DNA from: Roseibium suaedae
Lineage (GTDB): Bacteria > Pseudomonadota > Alphaproteobacteria > Rhizobiales > Stappiaceae
NCBI RefSeq assembly: GCF_900142725.1
Contig: NZ_FRBW01000001.1
Coordinates: forward strand, 682,001-746,000
Direction of reading: 5' to 3'
Length of the DNA: 64,000 bases
The position numbers and the translations under genes are program-made. The notes beneath the pieces are model-generated. The model saw only the letters and a program-made list of their open reading frames with translations, was not told the origin of the DNA and did no database searches. Below are positions 9,009 through 18,183 of the stretch, piece after piece. Position 1 is the stretch's first letter, and every line of letters starts with the position of its first letter.

Positions 9009-10286
9009 ATGCTCTCATCGAATGTCTTTCTGCTGGTCGTTCAGGCGACACTTTACTTCACCGTCATGATGTCGCTGCTGCGCGCCCGCAAGGCGATTGG
9101 CATCGGTGTTTTCATGTGCGCGCTCGGCGTCATGCACTTTCTCGAGACCTATCTCGCGAGCGTCTTCTACATTCAACTTCCCTTCGGCATCATCTCTCCC
9201 GGTTCGACGGTGATGTTTTCCGGCAAGCTGTTGATGATCCTGCTGCTTTATATCCGTGAAGATGCTGCCGTCGTGCGTCAACCGATCTATGGCCTGTTGA
9301 TCGGGAACTTCCTGATCGTCGGTCTGGTTATGATCCTGCGCAACCACGACACGGTGTCGGTTGTCCCCGGACATGTCCCTGACATCGGGTTCGTTGATGA
9401 GATGGGGTGGCTGATGGTCTGGGGCACCATTTTGCTGTTCCTGGATTCCGTTGGCATCATCGTTCTTTATGAGCGGATCGGGCAGCTTTTCGGCCGGCAT
9501 CTGGGCTGGCGTTTCCTGTTCTGCGGCGCGGTCATGCTGACCTTCGACCAGGCAGGCTTCTATCTCGCGTTGCGGGTGATTTCCGGCGCGCCGTTCGAGG
9601 TCTTTGTGGGCGGCTGGGGCGCGAAGATGTTCGCGACTGTGATCTACACGGGCTTCTTCATTGCCTATCTCAAATTCTTCGATGACGAGAAGGGCTGGCG
9701 CACCAACAGATCTTTCCGGGACGTGTTTCAGGTGCTCACTTTCCGTGAGCGCTATCAGGACCTTTTGGAGACCACGAGCCTGGATCATCTGACCGGGGCC
9801 TTCCACCGGCGGCGGTACGATGCATTCGGGCCGGATATCCTCAAGGGATGCCTTGAGGCGGGTGAGCCTCTGTCCATGCTGATTTTCGATATCGATCACT
9901 TCAAGGGCATCAATGACCGGCTCGGCCACCAGACTGGCGATGAGGTTCTTAAGGCTGTCGGCAAGCTCCTGAAGGAGAACGTCCGTCAGGATGACAGTCT
10001 CTACAGGGTTGGCGGCGAAGAATTCGTGATGCTTGCCTGTTCGCTGACACCTGCTGCCGCCATGAGGCTGGCTGAACGTATCCGCAGGCAGATCGAGATC
10101 TTCAGCGAGGAGACGCTGCCGGAACGGGTCACGGTGAGCATCGGTGTTGCGACCGCTCCGGATGACGCGCGGCAGCTGGACGAGCTCTTCAGCATTGCCG
10201 ATCAGCGCCTGTATCAGGCCAAGCGGCAGGGGCGGAACCAGGTCTCCGGCCCCCTCCCGGCATCCGAGCCCAACAGCTCAAACTAA
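9009..10286 (+). CDS. Polytopic-membrane diguanylate cyclase
   Basis: A 425-residue protein whose first ~235 residues form about six or seven hydrophobic segments. These resemble a vitamin-uptake-like sensor domain, with the ISPGSTVMF segment near residue 70. A C-terminal GGDEF domain follows (about 260-415). The signature is GGEEF near residue 336, preceded by RQDD five residues upstream, which matches the RxxD inhibitory site for c-di-GMP feedback. There is no EAL domain, so it should be a dedicated, product-inhibited cyclase. The ATG at 9009 opens the hydrophobic domain; the longer reading frame overlaps the upstream gene and looks non-coding. The sensed signal is unknown. Confidence 0.82.
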   Translation: MLSSNVFLLVVQATLYFTVMMSLLRARKAIGIGVFMCALGVMHFLETYLASVFYIQLPFGIISPGSTVMFSGKLLMILLLYIREDAAVVRQPIYGLLIGNFLIVGLVMILRNHDTVSVVPGHVPDIGFVDEMGWLMVWGTILLFLDSVGIIVLYERIGQLFGRHLGWRFLFCGAVMLTFDQAGFYLALRVISGAPFEVFVGGWGAKMFATVIYTGFFIAYLKFFDDEKGWRTNRSFRDVFQVLTFRERYQDLLETTSLDHLTGAFHRRRYDAFGPDILKGCLEAGEPLSMLIFDIDHFKGINDRLGHQTGDEVLKAVGKLLKENVRQDDSLYRVGGEEFVMLACSLTPAAAMRLAERIRRQIEIFSEETLPERVTVSIGVATAPDDARQLDELFSIADQRLYQAKRQGRNQVSGPLPASEPNSSN

Positions 10287-10336
10287 GTTTTAGAAAACAC
10301 TCGCCAAGCATCGCGCCGGCGCGTTAAACCGTGATC

Positions 10337-11281
10337 ATGATTTTCGGAACAAAAGACACGGGCCCTGTGGCTGATGCCGTCAAGCGTCACTGGGTCGACA
10401 CGCGGCTTCCCGCCTGGGCGCGCCCCTATGCGCGGCTGGCCCGCTGGGAGCGTCCCATTGGCTGGTGGCTGCTGTTGTGGCCGTGCTGGTGGTCTGCAGC
10501 TCTGGCTGCGATCAAGGCCGGGCATCTTGGGCCGAACCTTTGGCATCTGGCCCTGTTCCTGATTGGCGCTGTTGCCATGCGCGGGGCTGGCTGCACCTAC
10601 AATGATCTGGTGGATGAGGAAATTGACGCCCAGGTCGATCGGACCCGGTCCCGTCCCATTCCCGCTGGTCAAGTGTCCAGAACGCAAGCCAAGATCTTCC
10701 TGGTTCTTCAGGCGGTGATTGGTCTGGTGGTTCTGTTGCAGTTCAACACCTATACGATCCTGCTCGGGATCGCGTCACTGGCTCCGGTTGCCGTCTATCC
10801 GTTCATGAAGCGGGTGACCAACTGGCCGCAATTCTTCCTTGGGCTGGCTTTCTCCTGGGGTGCGCTGATGGGGTGGGCGGCCGTCTTCGGCCATCTCGGC
10901 TGGGCACCGGTCGCGCTATACATCGGTGGGATCTGCTGGACGATCGGCTATGACACGATCTATGCCCATCAGGACAAGGAAGACGATGCACTCGTGGGAG
11001 TGAAGTCGACGGCACGGCTGTTCGGTGTCTTCACCAAGCCTGCCATGCTGCTGCTCTACACGGCAGCAACAATCCTGTTTGCCCTTGCCGCAACCCTGGC
11101 GGATGCGGGGCCTGCGGCGTTTGCCGGCATTGCCATCGGTGCCCTTCACCTGTTGTGGCAGGCGATCATTCTCGACATCGATGATCCGGATCAGTGTCTG
11201 AAGCTGTTCAGATCCAACACGACCTACGGCTGGATCCTCTTCATTGGTCTCGTTCTGGATTCCCTGATCGGGAATTTCTGA
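10337..11281 (+). CDS. ubiA: 4-hydroxybenzoate polyprenyltransferase
   Basis: A 314-residue integral membrane prenyltransferase. It transfers the polyprenyl tail to 4-hydroxybenzoate in ubiquinone synthesis at the inner membrane. Both Asp-rich motifs of the UbiA superfamily are present: NDLVDEEIDAQVDRT near residue 90 and DTIYAHQDKEDD near residue 208. The RSRPIPAG segment typical of UbiA and multiple transmembrane helices are also visible. The ATG at 10337 is chosen; an in-frame GTG lies two codons upstream. Neither start has a strong ribosome binding site. It follows the diguanylate cyclase gene by about 50 nt on the same strand. Confidence 0.93.
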   Translation: MIFGTKDTGPVADAVKRHWVDTRLPAWARPYARLARWERPIGWWLLLWPCWWSAALAAIKAGHLGPNLWHLALFLIGAVAMRGAGCTYNDLVDEEIDAQVDRTRSRPIPAGQVSRTQAKIFLVLQAVIGLVVLLQFNTYTILLGIASLAPVAVYPFMKRVTNWPQFFLGLAFSWGALMGWAAVFGHLGWAPVALYIGGICWTIGYDTIYAHQDKEDDALVGVKSTARLFGVFTKPAMLLLYTAATILFALAATLADAGPAAFAGIAIGALHLLWQAIILDIDDPDQCLKLFRSNTTYGWILFIGLVLDSLIGNF

Positions 11282-11304
11282 GATATTCCATCGTCCGGTC
11301 CGGT

Positions 11305-11958
11305 TCAGGATCGGGCGATGATTTCGCGCTCATCCCGGTGAACGGTAAGAGATGCTTCCTTGGCACCGCGCTGGCGGCGGACCAGGAAGCGCGGGCGGCG
11401 GCCCGTGAGCAGCGCCAGCTTGCGGCGCGGCGCAGGCTGACCTGCTGGATTGGCGCTATAGGCCTCGATTGGCTTGACCCGGCCGCCCAGATCACAGACC
11501 AGCATCGGCAGTTCGAGAGCGGAGGCCCATGCCGGCCAGGCCGCTGCAAGCTGTTCTGCCCGTTCTGTGTCTGCCAGAAGCACCGAAAGCTGCGGATCAG
11601 TATGCTTCAGGATCAGCTTTGCCCGGATCGCGCCGGGAGTGGAGCCCGGGGTGATCTGCACCATCACACCGCAGAAGGACTGAACCGGAAGAACCACAGT
11701 GGCGTTTTCAGCACCTGCCTGGTGGCGGGTGATCGAAACACTGGTGCGGTCCAGATGAACGTCCACCGGCTCGCCAGTAAAGGCGCCGCTGAATGCATCC
11801 GGCATCCTGCTTTGGAAAGTGTTGGGCAGTAATGAAGGATCAAGAAGTGGTTGAACTTCCGTTCCGTGCTCAAAAGCCCTGTCTTGTAATGCTTGACGTC
11901 CCAATTTGCCTCTCCGTCGGACCTTGGTTGTTTTTTTAGGTCTCGCGAATGAGCTCAC
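11305..11958 (-). CDS. DUF6101 family protein
   Basis: A 217-residue protein resembling a family of uncharacterised Hyphomicrobiales proteins (DUF6101). No signal peptide or membrane segment is visible. The N-terminus is basic, and the C-terminal third is rich in Arg (RRKLALLTGRRPRFLVRRQRG). The start is a GTG at 11958. It is convergent with ubiA (gap of 23 nt) and divergent from pmbA across an AT-rich region that should contain both promoters. The function is unknown. Confidence 0.6.
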   Translation of the reverse strand: MSSFARPKKTTKVRRRGKLGRQALQDRAFEHGTEVQPLLDPSLLPNTFQSRMPDAFSGAFTGEPVDVHLDRTSVSITRHQAGAENATVVLPVQSFCGVMVQITPGSTPGAIRAKLILKHTDPQLSVLLADTERAEQLAAAWPAWASALELPMLVCDLGGRVKPIEAYSANPAGQPAPRRKLALLTGRRPRFLVRRQRGAKEASLTVHRDEREIIARS

Positions 11959-12150
11959 ACTAGCGCTGGGCAGTGGCGATCCACTTAACGGATACGGTTA
12001 AAAAAGTTTGATTTTAAAGAGGGTTACTTAAATCTAACTCGAGCGGTAACGTTTACGAAACCAAGAGGGCTGGGGGTGGCGGTCCGCCTGCGCTTGCTCC
12101 CCCTTGGCCATCGTCCTAAACAGGGTTTCCCATCAGGAGAGACACGCACC

Positions 12151-13494
12151 ATGGCAGACATCATCGACCAGAGTGAACTGGAGCGCCGCGCAGGCCAGCT
12201 CGTGGACGCCGCCCGGAAGGCGGGCGCCGATGCCTGCGATGCGGTTGCGGTAACCGGCGTGTCCCTGGCGGTTGATGTGCGCGATGGCAAGGTTGAGGAA
12301 ACCGACAGGGCCGAAGGCGACGATGTCACCTTGCGGGTGTTCGTCGGCAACCGGACCGCATCCGTCTCCGCCAACCGGATTGATGATCCGGCGGCCCTTG
12401 CCGAACGTGCGGTCGCCATGGCCCGGGTCACACCCGAAGACCCCTTTGCCGGGCTTGCGGATCAGGACCTGCTGCTCAATCGGTTTCCCGAACTGGAATT
12501 GCTGGATCCTTCGGAGATGGATGCGGCCCGTCTGGCAGACCGTGCCCGTGAGGCGGAAGCTGCGGGTCTTTCTGTCTCTGGTGTTTCCAAGTCTGGTGGT
12601 GCGTCCGCGTCCTGGAGACTGGCAGGTGTCGTTCTTGTTACCAGCCATGGCTTTTCCGGTTCCTATCTCAGCTCGCGCCACGGGATCTCCATGACCGCAG
12701 TTGCCGGTGAAGGCACGGGCATGGAGCGGGACTACGACTTCGATTCCCAGACCTTTTTCGAGGACATGGAAGATCCGGCCCTGATCGGCCGCAGGGCCGG
12801 CGAGCGGGCCGTGCGCCGCCTCAATCCGAAGAAGATTTCCACCCGAACGGCCAATGTCCTTTATGAATCTCGTGCTGCCCGCAGCCTTCTCAGTCATTTT
12901 GCCGGTGCGGTGAATGGAGCGTCGATTGCCCGCAAGACCAGCTTCCTGAAGGACCGCATGGGCCAGCAAGTCTTCGGAGCCGGGATCCGGATCGTTGATG
13001 ATCCGTTCAAGCCGCGCGGCGGGGCGACCCGTCCCTTCGATGGCGAAGGCACGGGCGCGGAAGTGCTGAACATGGTCGAAGACGGTATCCTGAAACACTG
13101 GTTCCTGGATGGAGCAACGGCGCGTGAACTCGGCTTGCGGCCCAATGGCCGCGCCCATCGCGGCGGAGCAGGTACCTCGCCGGGCTCGACCAACTTGACC
13201 TTCATGCCGGGCGAAACGTCGCCCGAGGACATGATGAGGGACATGGGCAGCGGGCTTCTGGTCAGCGACCTGATCGGGCATGGGGTCAATGGCGTGACCG
13301 GCGACTATTCCCGGGGTGCTGCCGGTTTCTGGTTCGAAAATGGCGAGATCGTCCAGGCGGTCAGCGAGATCACGATTGCCGGCAATCTGACTGATATGTT
13401 TGCCCGGATGGTCCCGGCCAGCGATCTGGATGCGCGCTATTCGACGGCAACCCCGTCGATCATGATCGAGGGGCTTGCCATTGCCGGAGACTAG
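12151..13494 (+). CDS. pmbA: TldE/PmbA family metallopeptidase subunit
   Basis: A 447-residue PmbA (TldE) homologue. In characterised bacteria TldD and PmbA form a heterodimeric protease that degrades or matures small peptides and unfolded polypeptides in the cytoplasm; TldD carries the zinc. Family features include the DGKVEETDRAEGDD region, RTANVLYESRAARSLL, the PFDGEGTG segment and the C-terminal SIMIEGLAIAGD. It lacks the HExxxH motif seen in the tldD product encoded 4.7 kb downstream. The ATG at 12151 is chosen because AGGAGA precedes it by about 10 nt. The next gene overlaps its 3' end by 20 nt. Confidence 0.93.
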   Translation: MADIIDQSELERRAGQLVDAARKAGADACDAVAVTGVSLAVDVRDGKVEETDRAEGDDVTLRVFVGNRTASVSANRIDDPAALAERAVAMARVTPEDPFAGLADQDLLLNRFPELELLDPSEMDAARLADRAREAEAAGLSVSGVSKSGGASASWRLAGVVLVTSHGFSGSYLSSRHGISMTAVAGEGTGMERDYDFDSQTFFEDMEDPALIGRRAGERAVRRLNPKKISTRTANVLYESRAARSLLSHFAGAVNGASIARKTSFLKDRMGQQVFGAGIRIVDDPFKPRGGATRPFDGEGTGAEVLNMVEDGILKHWFLDGATARELGLRPNGRAHRGGAGTSPGSTNLTFMPGETSPEDMMRDMGSGLLVSDLIGHGVNGVTGDYSRGAAGFWFENGEIVQAVSEITIAGNLTDMFARMVPASDLDARYSTATPSIMIEGLAIAGD

Positions 13495-14281
13495 TGGACC
13501 CCTGAACCAGCGCGATCTTGTCCTGCTTGAAGCGGCGGCCCGCAGTGCCGGGGAGGTCGCAATGGGTTTCTTCGGCCAGGATCCCAGGCGCTGGTTCAAG
13601 GACAATAATTCACCGGTGTCGGAAGCCGACATGGCCGTTGATGCGCATCTCGTCGAGGTGCTGCGCAGCGCCCGGCCGGACTATGGCTGGCTGTCGGAAG
13701 AGACTGTGGACAGTCCCGAGCGCCTGTCCCGCGAACGGACCTTCATCGTCGATCCGATTGATGGCACGCGGGCGTTTCTGCTCGGGGGGGATGAATGGAC
13801 AGTCTCCCTCGCAATCGCCGAAGCGGGGCGGCCCGTTGCCGCAGCTCTTCTGTGTCCTGTGCGCGGCGAGATGTTTCTGGCGACCCTGGGGCAGGGCGCG
13901 ACGCTCAACGGAAAGCGGATGAGCGTCTCCAGCCATGAAAAGCTGGCAGGTTCCCGCCTGTCCGGCCCGCATTCGGTCACGGCCAATGCGGGGGTGCGGG
14001 CCATGGGCTTTCAGGCCGAACCGGGCATCCGGTCGCTGGCCTACCGCATTGCCATGGTGGCTGCAAACAGGCTGGAAGTTGCGGCTGCGCGGGCCTATGC
14101 CAATGACTGGGATCTTGCAGCGGCGGATCTTTTGGTGCAGGAAGCAGGCGGCAGATTAACCGACCTTGATGGGCAGACCGTCTCCTACAACCGGTCTTCC
14201 ACCCGCCATCCGGCCCTGATTGCGGCACCTGGACAGCTGATTTCAGCCGTCTGCGGAGCGCTGAAGGGCGTGGTCAGTTGA
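13475..14281 (+). CDS. Inositol monophosphatase family phosphatase (CysQ-like)
   Basis: A 268-residue Mg-dependent sugar or nucleotide phosphatase of the IMPase superfamily. The metal-binding motifs are in order: WLSEE (residues near 70), DPIDGTRAF near 90 and NDWDLAAADLL near 210. The family includes inositol-1-phosphatase and 3'(2'),5'-bisphosphate nucleotidase CysQ, and these cannot be separated here. The start is uncertain: the frame opens with TTG at 13475 inside the 3' end of pmbA, and TTG 13481 is also possible. Overlap with pmbA points to translational coupling. Confidence 0.85.
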   Translation: MPLPETSGPLNQRDLVLLEAAARSAGEVAMGFFGQDPRRWFKDNNSPVSEADMAVDAHLVEVLRSARPDYGWLSEETVDSPERLSRERTFIVDPIDGTRAFLLGGDEWTVSLAIAEAGRPVAAALLCPVRGEMFLATLGQGATLNGKRMSVSSHEKLAGSRLSGPHSVTANAGVRAMGFQAEPGIRSLAYRIAMVAANRLEVAAARAYANDWDLAAADLLVQEAGGRLTDLDGQTVSYNRSSTRHPALIAAPGQLISAVCGALKGVVS

Positions 14282-14322
14282 CCCCATCGAACAATTGAAT
14301 GGCAACGAGCAGGATCAGCGAT

Positions 14323-14562
14323 ATGAGCGAAGCCGAAACTCCGAAGCAGCTTCTCCACCTTGTCTTTGGCGGTGAACTGGACAACCCGGAAGGCCTGACT
14401 TTCCGTGACCTGGCAGCGCTAGACATCGTCGGCATCTACCCGAACTATGCCGAAGCCTACAAGGCCTGGAAGGCGAAGGCTCAGGCGACGGTCGACAACG
14501 CTCACATGCGCTATTTCATCGTGCACATGCATCGTCTTCTTGACCCGGAGACGGCTGCTTGA
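14323..14562 (+). CDS. DUF4170 family protein
   Basis: A 79-residue protein that strongly resembles the short DUF4170 family of alphaproteobacteria, with LHLVFGGELDNPEGLTFRDL, DIVGIYPNYAEAYKAWKAKAQ and the HMRYFIVHMHRLLDPE ending. It has no known function. The ATG at 14323 matches the family start; an in-frame ATG at 14299 adds eight residues. It sits between the IMPase gene and the lipid acyltransferase gene on the same strand, an arrangement consistent with an operon leading into lipid A/Kdo genes. Confidence 0.85.
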   Translation: MSEAETPKQLLHLVFGGELDNPEGLTFRDLAALDIVGIYPNYAEAYKAWKAKAQATVDNAHMRYFIVHMHRLLDPETAA

Positions 14563-14588
14563 AGGCAGCCCGCGATACGGACTAATCC

Positions 14589-15287
14589 ATGATCAAGCGT
14601 TTTGGCCGTCACCCTGTCATCTTGAAGGGTGTTGGCTCACTTCTGGCAAGCTATTTGAAACTCGTTCGGCGGACCAACCGGTTCGTGATCGAGCCTGCCG
14701 GTTTCTATGATCAAATTCTGCCCGATCTTCCGGTCATTGTTGCCATGTGGCACGGGCAACACTTTATGACGCCCTTCGGCCTTCCGGACGGGTGGAGCGC
14801 CAAGGTCATGATCTCGCGCTCTGCGGATGGTGAAGTGAACGCGATCGCTGCAAGCAAGCTTGGGCTCGGTCTTATCCGGGCATCCGGCAGCCAGAAGGCA
14901 CATCAAATCAACAAGCGCGGCGGCATGCGCGGCTTCATCGAGGCGCTGCGTGCGCTGAAGGAGGGCCACATCATGGCGCTGACGGCGGATGTTCCCAAGG
15001 GGCCTGCGCGCGTGGCCGGGCAGGGGATTGTCCAGCTTGCCAAGCACTCAGGCCGTCCAATTCTGCCGGTTGCGGTGGCCACCAGCCGCAGCATCGAACT
15101 GAACACCTGGGACAAGGCCAGCATCAACCTGCCGTTCGGCAAGGGAGGCATTGCTTTCGGCGAACTGATCCATGTCACGGCGGACGCGGATGACGAGGCG
15201 CTGGAAAAGGCCCGTCTTGCTGTTGAGGCAGGTCTCAATGCAACGACCCGCAGAGCCTATCAACTGGTCGGCCGAGATGATGGCTGA
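14589..15287 (+). CDS. DUF374 lysophospholipid acyltransferase family protein
   Basis: A 232-residue protein of the DUF374 branch of the lysophospholipid acyltransferase superfamily. It shows AMWHGQHFM (the DUF374 counterpart of the catalytic HX4D block) near residue 55, MISRSADGE, RASGSQ and the ADVPKGPARVAGQGIVQLA substrate-binding region. Genes of this type often sit beside waaA in alphaproteobacteria and are presumed to act on membrane lipids or lipid A. Its 3' end overlaps waaA by 8 nt, indicating translational coupling. The acyl acceptor is not known from sequence. Confidence 0.85.
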   Translation: MIKRFGRHPVILKGVGSLLASYLKLVRRTNRFVIEPAGFYDQILPDLPVIVAMWHGQHFMTPFGLPDGWSAKVMISRSADGEVNAIAASKLGLGLIRASGSQKAHQINKRGGMRGFIEALRALKEGHIMALTADVPKGPARVAGQGIVQLAKHSGRPILPVAVATSRSIELNTWDKASINLPFGKGGIAFGELIHVTADADDEALEKARLAVEAGLNATTRRAYQLVGRDDG

Positions 15288-16584
15288 AGCGCGCCCGCTC
15301 GCGCTCTCGGCCTATCTGACCTTGGCCAGGCTCGCGGTGCCTGCCTATCACCTCGTTCATTTTCTGCGCCGCCGTTCTGGCAAGGATGATCCCTTGCGCG
15401 GCGGCGAAAGGTTCGGCATTGCCGGGTCAGCCCGCCCGCAAGGCCCGCTCGTCTGGATCCATGCTGCCAGCGTCGGTGAAACCAATTCGGTTCTGCCCTT
15501 GATCAACGAGCTTGTTGCCCTCGGCGCAAATGTGCTTTTGACAACGGTAACGCGCACCTCCGCAGAACTTGCCGGCCAGAGGCTGCCGGAAGGGGCAAGG
15601 CATCAGTTCATCCCCTATGACAGCCCGGTCTTTCTGCGCAGGTTCCTGGATCACTGGTCGCCGGATCTGGCCTTGACCGTTGAATCCGAAGTCTGGCCCG
15701 CAGCCTTTGATGCCGTAAAGCAACGCGGCATTCCCTTTGTGCTGATCAATGGCCGGTTGTCTGCGAAATCTGCCCGCAACTGGTCGTTCATTCCTGCTGC
15801 CGGAGCCTATGTCTTTGGCTGTCTTGATCTTTGTCTGGCGCAAAGCGAAGCGGATGGCGAGCGGCTCAAGGCTCTTGGCTGCCGCAGGGTGGACGTGCCC
15901 GGCAACCTGAAATTCGATGCGGAGCCGCCGGCAGCCCCTGCCGAGGACCAGGCCGAGATCAACCGTCAGATCGGCGAGCGGCCGCGCTGGCTTGCGGCGC
16001 TGACCCATCCGGGCGAGGACGAGGCGGTGCTCGCGGCTCATCTGAAGCTGCTGGAAGAGCGTCCGGATCTGCTGCTTCTGCTTGCCCCGCGCCATCCGGC
16101 TCGTGCCGATGAGGTCGCGGAGATGGTGAAGGCAAGAGGACTGCACCTTGCCCGGCGGAGCCTTGGAGAGCCGATTGATCCGCAAACCCAGGTCTATCTC
16201 GGGGACACGCTCGGAGAGATGGGGCTCCTCTACGGCGTAAGCGGTGTTGCCTTCCTGGGCGGCTCCTTTGCGGATGTGGGTGGACACAACCCGGTCGAGG
16301 CTGCTGCTCTGGACACGGTGATTGTCAGCGGCCCGAAAGTTCCGAATGCCCGGCCCGTCTACAGGTCGCTCTGGGAGGCTGGCGCTTCGCTTCGGCTTGA
16401 GGAGCCGGAGGAACTGGCTGGCGCAATCTCCCAGTTGCTCGATGACCGTGCCCGCCGCCAGTCCATGCGGGTGGCTGCAAAAGAAATCATTGATGGTGGT
16501 CGTGGTGCTTTGCAACGAACGCTTGACGCGCTGGGTCCCTTTCTGGACAGGATAGGGCTTGGCGGCGGAGGGCGGCGTGTGTGA
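15280..16584 (+). CDS. waaA: 3-deoxy-D-manno-octulosonic acid transferase
   Basis: A 434-residue GT30 glycosyltransferase that adds Kdo to lipid A precursor at the cytoplasmic face of the inner membrane. Visible features are the N-terminal hydrophobic anchor, RFGIAG, the IHAASVGETNSVLPLI motif with the catalytic glutamate, TVTRTSAEL, TVESEVWP, LINGRLSAKSARNW and the C-terminal GGSFADVGGHNPVEAAAL nucleotide-binding motif. The ATG at 15280 (or 15277) overlaps the upstream acyltransferase gene. The stop overlaps lpxK by 4 nt. This groups Kdo transfer with lipid A 4'-kinase in one operon. Confidence 0.94.
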   Translation: MAEARPLALSAYLTLARLAVPAYHLVHFLRRRSGKDDPLRGGERFGIAGSARPQGPLVWIHAASVGETNSVLPLINELVALGANVLLTTVTRTSAELAGQRLPEGARHQFIPYDSPVFLRRFLDHWSPDLALTVESEVWPAAFDAVKQRGIPFVLINGRLSAKSARNWSFIPAAGAYVFGCLDLCLAQSEADGERLKALGCRRVDVPGNLKFDAEPPAAPAEDQAEINRQIGERPRWLAALTHPGEDEAVLAAHLKLLEERPDLLLLLAPRHPARADEVAEMVKARGLHLARRSLGEPIDPQTQVYLGDTLGEMGLLYGVSGVAFLGGSFADVGGHNPVEAAALDTVIVSGPKVPNARPVYRSLWEAGASLRLEEPEELAGAISQLLDDRARRQSMRVAAKEIIDGGRGALQRTLDALGPFLDRIGLGGGGRRV

Positions 16585-17606
16585 CGAAGGCTCCTGATTT
16601 CTGGTTCAGTGCGGGCAGGTCCTGGCAATCGGTCCTGCTGGCGCCGGTCGGCTGGATCTACGGACGTGTGTCTGCAAAGCGGATGAAGGGCAAAGCCCTC
16701 GGCCGGGCAGGTATTCCTGTCCTGTGTATTGGCAACTATGTGCTGGGTGGGGCAGGCAAGACGCCGTTCTCACTCCGGCTTTATGACCGGCTGACCGATG
16801 AGGGCTTCAGGCCAGGTTTCCTGCTGCGGGGCTATGGTGGACGGGAAACCGGTCCGCTTGTCGTGGATCTGGAGCGTCACGACGCAGAAGCGGTCGGCGA
16901 CGAGGCTCTGCTTCTTGCCGAAGCCGGTCCGGTTGTCGTTTCGGCCGACCGTGTGGCAGGTGCAGCCTTGGCGCAGGCGCAGGACATTGACGTCCTGATC
17001 ATGGACGATGGGTTCCAGAACCCGGCGCTGGCAAAAGATCTTGCGATTGTTCTGGTCGATGCGGCGACGGGTGTCGGCAATGGCCAGTGTTTCCCGGCAG
17101 GTCCCTTGCGGGCACCGATGAAGGACCAGGTGGTCCGCACCGATGTGCTTGCGGTCATCGGGGAGGGGGCGGGTGCTGATGAGACCGTTCACATGGCAGC
17201 GCGGCGCGGGCTTCCGATCCTGCATGGGCGTTTGCAGCCAAGTGTTCCGGACAGCCTGAGAAATGGTCCGCTTCTGGCTTTCGCGGGGATTGGCCGTCCC
17301 GGCAAGTTCTTCGACAGCTTGAAGGATGAGGGGCTGGACGTCGCTGAGACACGGTCCTTTCCGGACCATCATCCCTTCACGCAATCCGAAGCCCAGTCGC
17401 TGCTGAAAACCGCCGAGGACAAGGGCCTGCAGCTCGTGACGACGGCCAAGGACATGGCACGGCTTCGCAGCAACGAGCACCAGATTTTCCGCTGGCTGAC
17501 ATCGCGCACGGAGGTGCTGCCGGTCGAAATGAGGATCAGTGATGAAGACCGGCTGGTGACCCTGATCCGGGAACGGATCCGGCAGCGCACCTTCAAGCCG
17601 GTCTGA
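16581..17606 (+). CDS. lpxK: Tetraacyldisaccharide 4'-kinase
   Basis: A 341-residue LpxK, which phosphorylates the 4' position of the lipid A disaccharide at the inner membrane. The Walker-A-like GNYVLGGAGKTP is near residue 55, followed by FLLRGYGGRE, the VGDEALLLAE motif and the MDDGFQNP motif typical of the family. The start is a GTG at 16581 within the sequence GTGA shared with the waaA stop, so translation is likely coupled. Length is typical. Confidence 0.94.
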   Translation: MTKAPDFWFSAGRSWQSVLLAPVGWIYGRVSAKRMKGKALGRAGIPVLCIGNYVLGGAGKTPFSLRLYDRLTDEGFRPGFLLRGYGGRETGPLVVDLERHDAEAVGDEALLLAEAGPVVVSADRVAGAALAQAQDIDVLIMDDGFQNPALAKDLAIVLVDAATGVGNGQCFPAGPLRAPMKDQVVRTDVLAVIGEGAGADETVHMAARRGLPILHGRLQPSVPDSLRNGPLLAFAGIGRPGKFFDSLKDEGLDVAETRSFPDHHPFTQSEAQSLLKTAEDKGLQLVTTAKDMARLRSNEHQIFRWLTSRTEVLPVEMRISDEDRLVTLIRERIRQRTFKPV

Positions 17607-17644
17607 GCGTCTGGCGGAGGGCTACCAATAGGCCCTTCAATCAA

Positions 17645-17863
17645 TCAGGCCTTGCCGTCTTCCTTGAAGCGCTTCAAGGCCGCAAAGGCATCCACATAGG
17701 CTTCCTGACGGGACACGGACCAGTATTTCAGCTCTTCAAGGGGAATGGTGGTGCCGGTGACCGCGCAGCGCACGAAGGTGCCCGGAGCTTCGATCTGATA
17801 GTCCCCGTCCAGATAGCGGATGCGGGCTTCAGTCGGAACGCGGGGATTTTCGTAGCGGTTCAT
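17645..17863 (-). CDS. DUF2093 family protein
   Basis: A 72-residue protein starting MNRYENPRVPTEARIRYLDG. This and the central VRCAVTGTTIPLEELKYWSV segment match the short DUF2093 family of alphaproteobacteria, whose function is unknown. A second ATG lies immediately upstream at 17866. It is convergent with lpxK and divergent from tldD. The longer upstream reading frame has no family resemblance and is not used. Confidence 0.82.
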   Translation of the reverse strand: MNRYENPRVPTEARIRYLDGDYQIEAPGTFVRCAVTGTTIPLEELKYWSVSRQEAYVDAFAALKRFKEDGKA

Positions 17864-18183
17864 CATTGGTCTTTTGGTCCGGTGGAATGAGCTGCCTCGC
17901 CAGCGGCGGGCAATGAGTGACGCAATCCTACGCATGGCGGCAGGTTCCGGCAAGCCAGACCCGGTTTCTTCCGGGGCTGGGGAGGTTTTCCTCTCTTTGC
18001 GCCTGAGCGGTCATCTGTCAATCGTCAGGTCCGGTGAAACTGCCGAAAAGCCTGCATATCCGCGCGCAAATGGCTGGAACCGTTGCGCGGCAAGGGTGGA
18101 GAACCCGGTTTACAGGGTGCAATCGCCACAGCATTGCTTATGTTAGGCATCTTCAAACTGCCAGTTTCTGAACGGGACATCCC

